Made by a program: the position numbers and the translations under genes
In this document: positions 21,950 through 22,775 of the stretch, in pieces
How the letters are laid out: every line of letters starts with the position of its first letter
How positions within the stretch are numbered: the stretch's first letter is position 1
Notes under the pieces: generated by a model
What the model was told of the DNA's origin: nothing
Seen by the model: only the letters and a program-made list of their open reading frames with translations
Databases searched by the model: none
Assembly: GCA_035649415.1 (NCBI GenBank)
Contig: DASRJP010000422.1
Location: forward strand, 1 to 22,775
Length of the DNA: 22,775 nt
Direction: 5' to 3'
Source of the DNA: DATKDU01 sp035649415
GTDB lineage: Bacteria > Planctomycetota > Planctomycetia > Pirellulales > Pirellulaceae

Positions 21950-22775
21950 CTATCCCACCAACCCCTTGATTGGCTCCGCCTGGTAGACGTGATACGGCCG
22001 ATTGGACGCGTCGTACCAATTGGCTTCGCGAGGAATGCCAAGGGCGTGGTAGATCGTCGCCGCGAGATTTTCCGGCGTCTGCGGATCGGACGTCGGATAA
22101 GCGCCATTGCGGTCGGACGAGCCGATCACGCTGCCGCCGCGGACGCCGCCTCCGGCCAGCAAGATCGATTGGCACGGCGCCCAGTGATCGCGCCCCGGCA
22201 GCTTGTAGATGTTCGGAGCGACGTTGAAAATCCGCGGCGTGCGGCCGAATTCGCCGGCCACGACGACCAGCGTGCTGGCCAAATGGCCGCTGGCGTCCAG
22301 ATCGTCGAGCAATGCCGACAGAGCCCGGTCGGTCGGCGGAAAGAGAAAATCCTTCAGGAGCGGGAAATTGTTTCCGTGCAGGTCCCAGCTTCCAAAATTG
22401 CCGAGGTTGACCTGGACCATGTTGACGCCGGCTTCGACGAGCCGCCGGGCCATGAGCAGCGACCAGCCGAAGGAGTTGTCGCCGTAGCGCTCGAGAGTCT
22501 TGGCGTCGGCGTGATGTCGCACGTCGAACGCAGCCCTCACCTGCGGATCACCGAGCAGCGACACGACTTGCTGGCGCTGGCGGCCGTAACCGGCGACCTG
22601 GGCCGCCTGCTCCATCACACGCCGCTGACCGTCGATCGACTCCAGCAGCGCCAGCCGGCTGGAAAATCGGTCCGCCAGCACTCCCTCCTGGAGCGTCAGG
22701 TGTGAGACTTCGAATCTCCAGTTGTCCTTGTCGGCCGGTTCCCCCTTGTGAAGGTTGAAGAGGTACTTGGGGAAC
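21950..22775 (-). CDS. DUF1501 protein, partial (N-terminus outside the window)
   Basis: The frame is open from the right edge to a TAG at 21950, giving about 274 residues of a C-terminal part. The first residues at the edge are FPKYLFNLHKGEPADKDNWR, so the GTG at 22681 is internal and not a start. DUF1501 hallmarks are GNFGSWDLHGNNFPLLKD (position of the GWDTH motif in the paralog), VVVAGEFGRTPRIF, LPGRDHWAPCQSILLAGGGVRGGSVIG and DPQTPENLAATIYHALGI. Compared with the DUF1501 protein at 5988-7364 it keeps GEFGRTP and GRDHW but has SWDLH instead of GWDTH. By family habit its DUF1549/DUF1553 partner should lie just to the right of the window. Function unknown, probably periplasmic. Confidence 0.88.
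   Translation of the reverse strand, partial: FPKYLFNLHKGEPADKDNWRFEVSHLTLQEGVLADRFSSRLALLESIDGQRRVMEQAAQVAGYGRQRQQVVSLLGDPQVRAAFDVRHHADAKTLERYGDNSFGWSLLMARRLVEAGVNMVQVNLGNFGSWDLHGNNFPLLKDFLFPPTDRALSALLDDLDASGHLASTLVVVAGEFGRTPRIFNVAPNIYKLPGRDHWAPCQSILLAGGGVRGGSVIGSSDRNGAYPTSDPQTPENLAATIYHALGIPREANWYDASNRPYHVYQAEPIKGLVG

Overview
The window looks like chromosomal DNA of a planctomycete, probably a Pirellulales-type lineage. This is inferred from gene content: two DUF1501 genes, one of them behind a DUF1549/DUF1553 gene with a CXXCH motif; an ECF sigma factor translationally coupled to a giant single-pass PQQ-propeller protein; Uma2, PhyH and DUF1028 genes; and intergenic gaps holding short-word palindromes. 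The DNA is GC-rich and most genes lack a strong Shine-Dalgarno sequence. I saw no rRNA, tRNA, CRISPR array, transposase or phage gene.

Left part (1-5904): the N-terminal part of a small membrane protein leaves the window leftwards. Rightwards come an exported SirB1/transglutaminase-like protein with a HEAT-like N-terminus, a 158-aa conserved-looking hypothetical, a lipidated TolC-family outer-membrane protein with a proline-rich tail, and two tandem paralogous 128-aa three-helix membrane proteins. The first paralog has a perfect 11-bp stem that buries its ribosome-binding site.

Middle (5988-10839): a DUF1549/DUF1553 gene and a Tat-exported DUF1501 gene form a leftward operon. A GTCCAAA-word palindrome spans their junction and is translated as part of the DUF1501 N-terminus. 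Divergent from this operon is a large multi-pass membrane protein of unknown function, which ends at a near-perfect 26-bp inverted repeat.

Right of centre (10901-17375): a 1567-aa protein has a short cytoplasmic N-terminus, one membrane helix, and periplasmic beta-sandwich, helical/TPR-like, PQQ-propeller and C-terminal beta-sandwich parts. An ECF sigma gene precedes it, overlapping in ATGA. The pair looks like a membrane sensor and its sigma factor. An exported DUF1028 Ntn-hydrolase-like gene lies upstream on the same strand.

Right end (17491-22775): a Uma2-family nuclease gene and a PhyH-type dioxygenase gene overlap tail to tail by 13 bp. A secreted alpha/beta-hydrolase with GFSAGG diverges from PhyH across a 9-bp inverted repeat. 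An orphan 473-aa four-helix membrane/coiled-coil protein of visibly lower GC follows, then a second DUF1501 gene cut by the window edge.

The items I consider least explained are the SD-burying hairpin at 5050-5084, the sigma/PQQ-receptor pair, the repeat-derived N-terminus of DUF1501, the different-word palindromes in successive gaps, and the orphan at 20257-21678.
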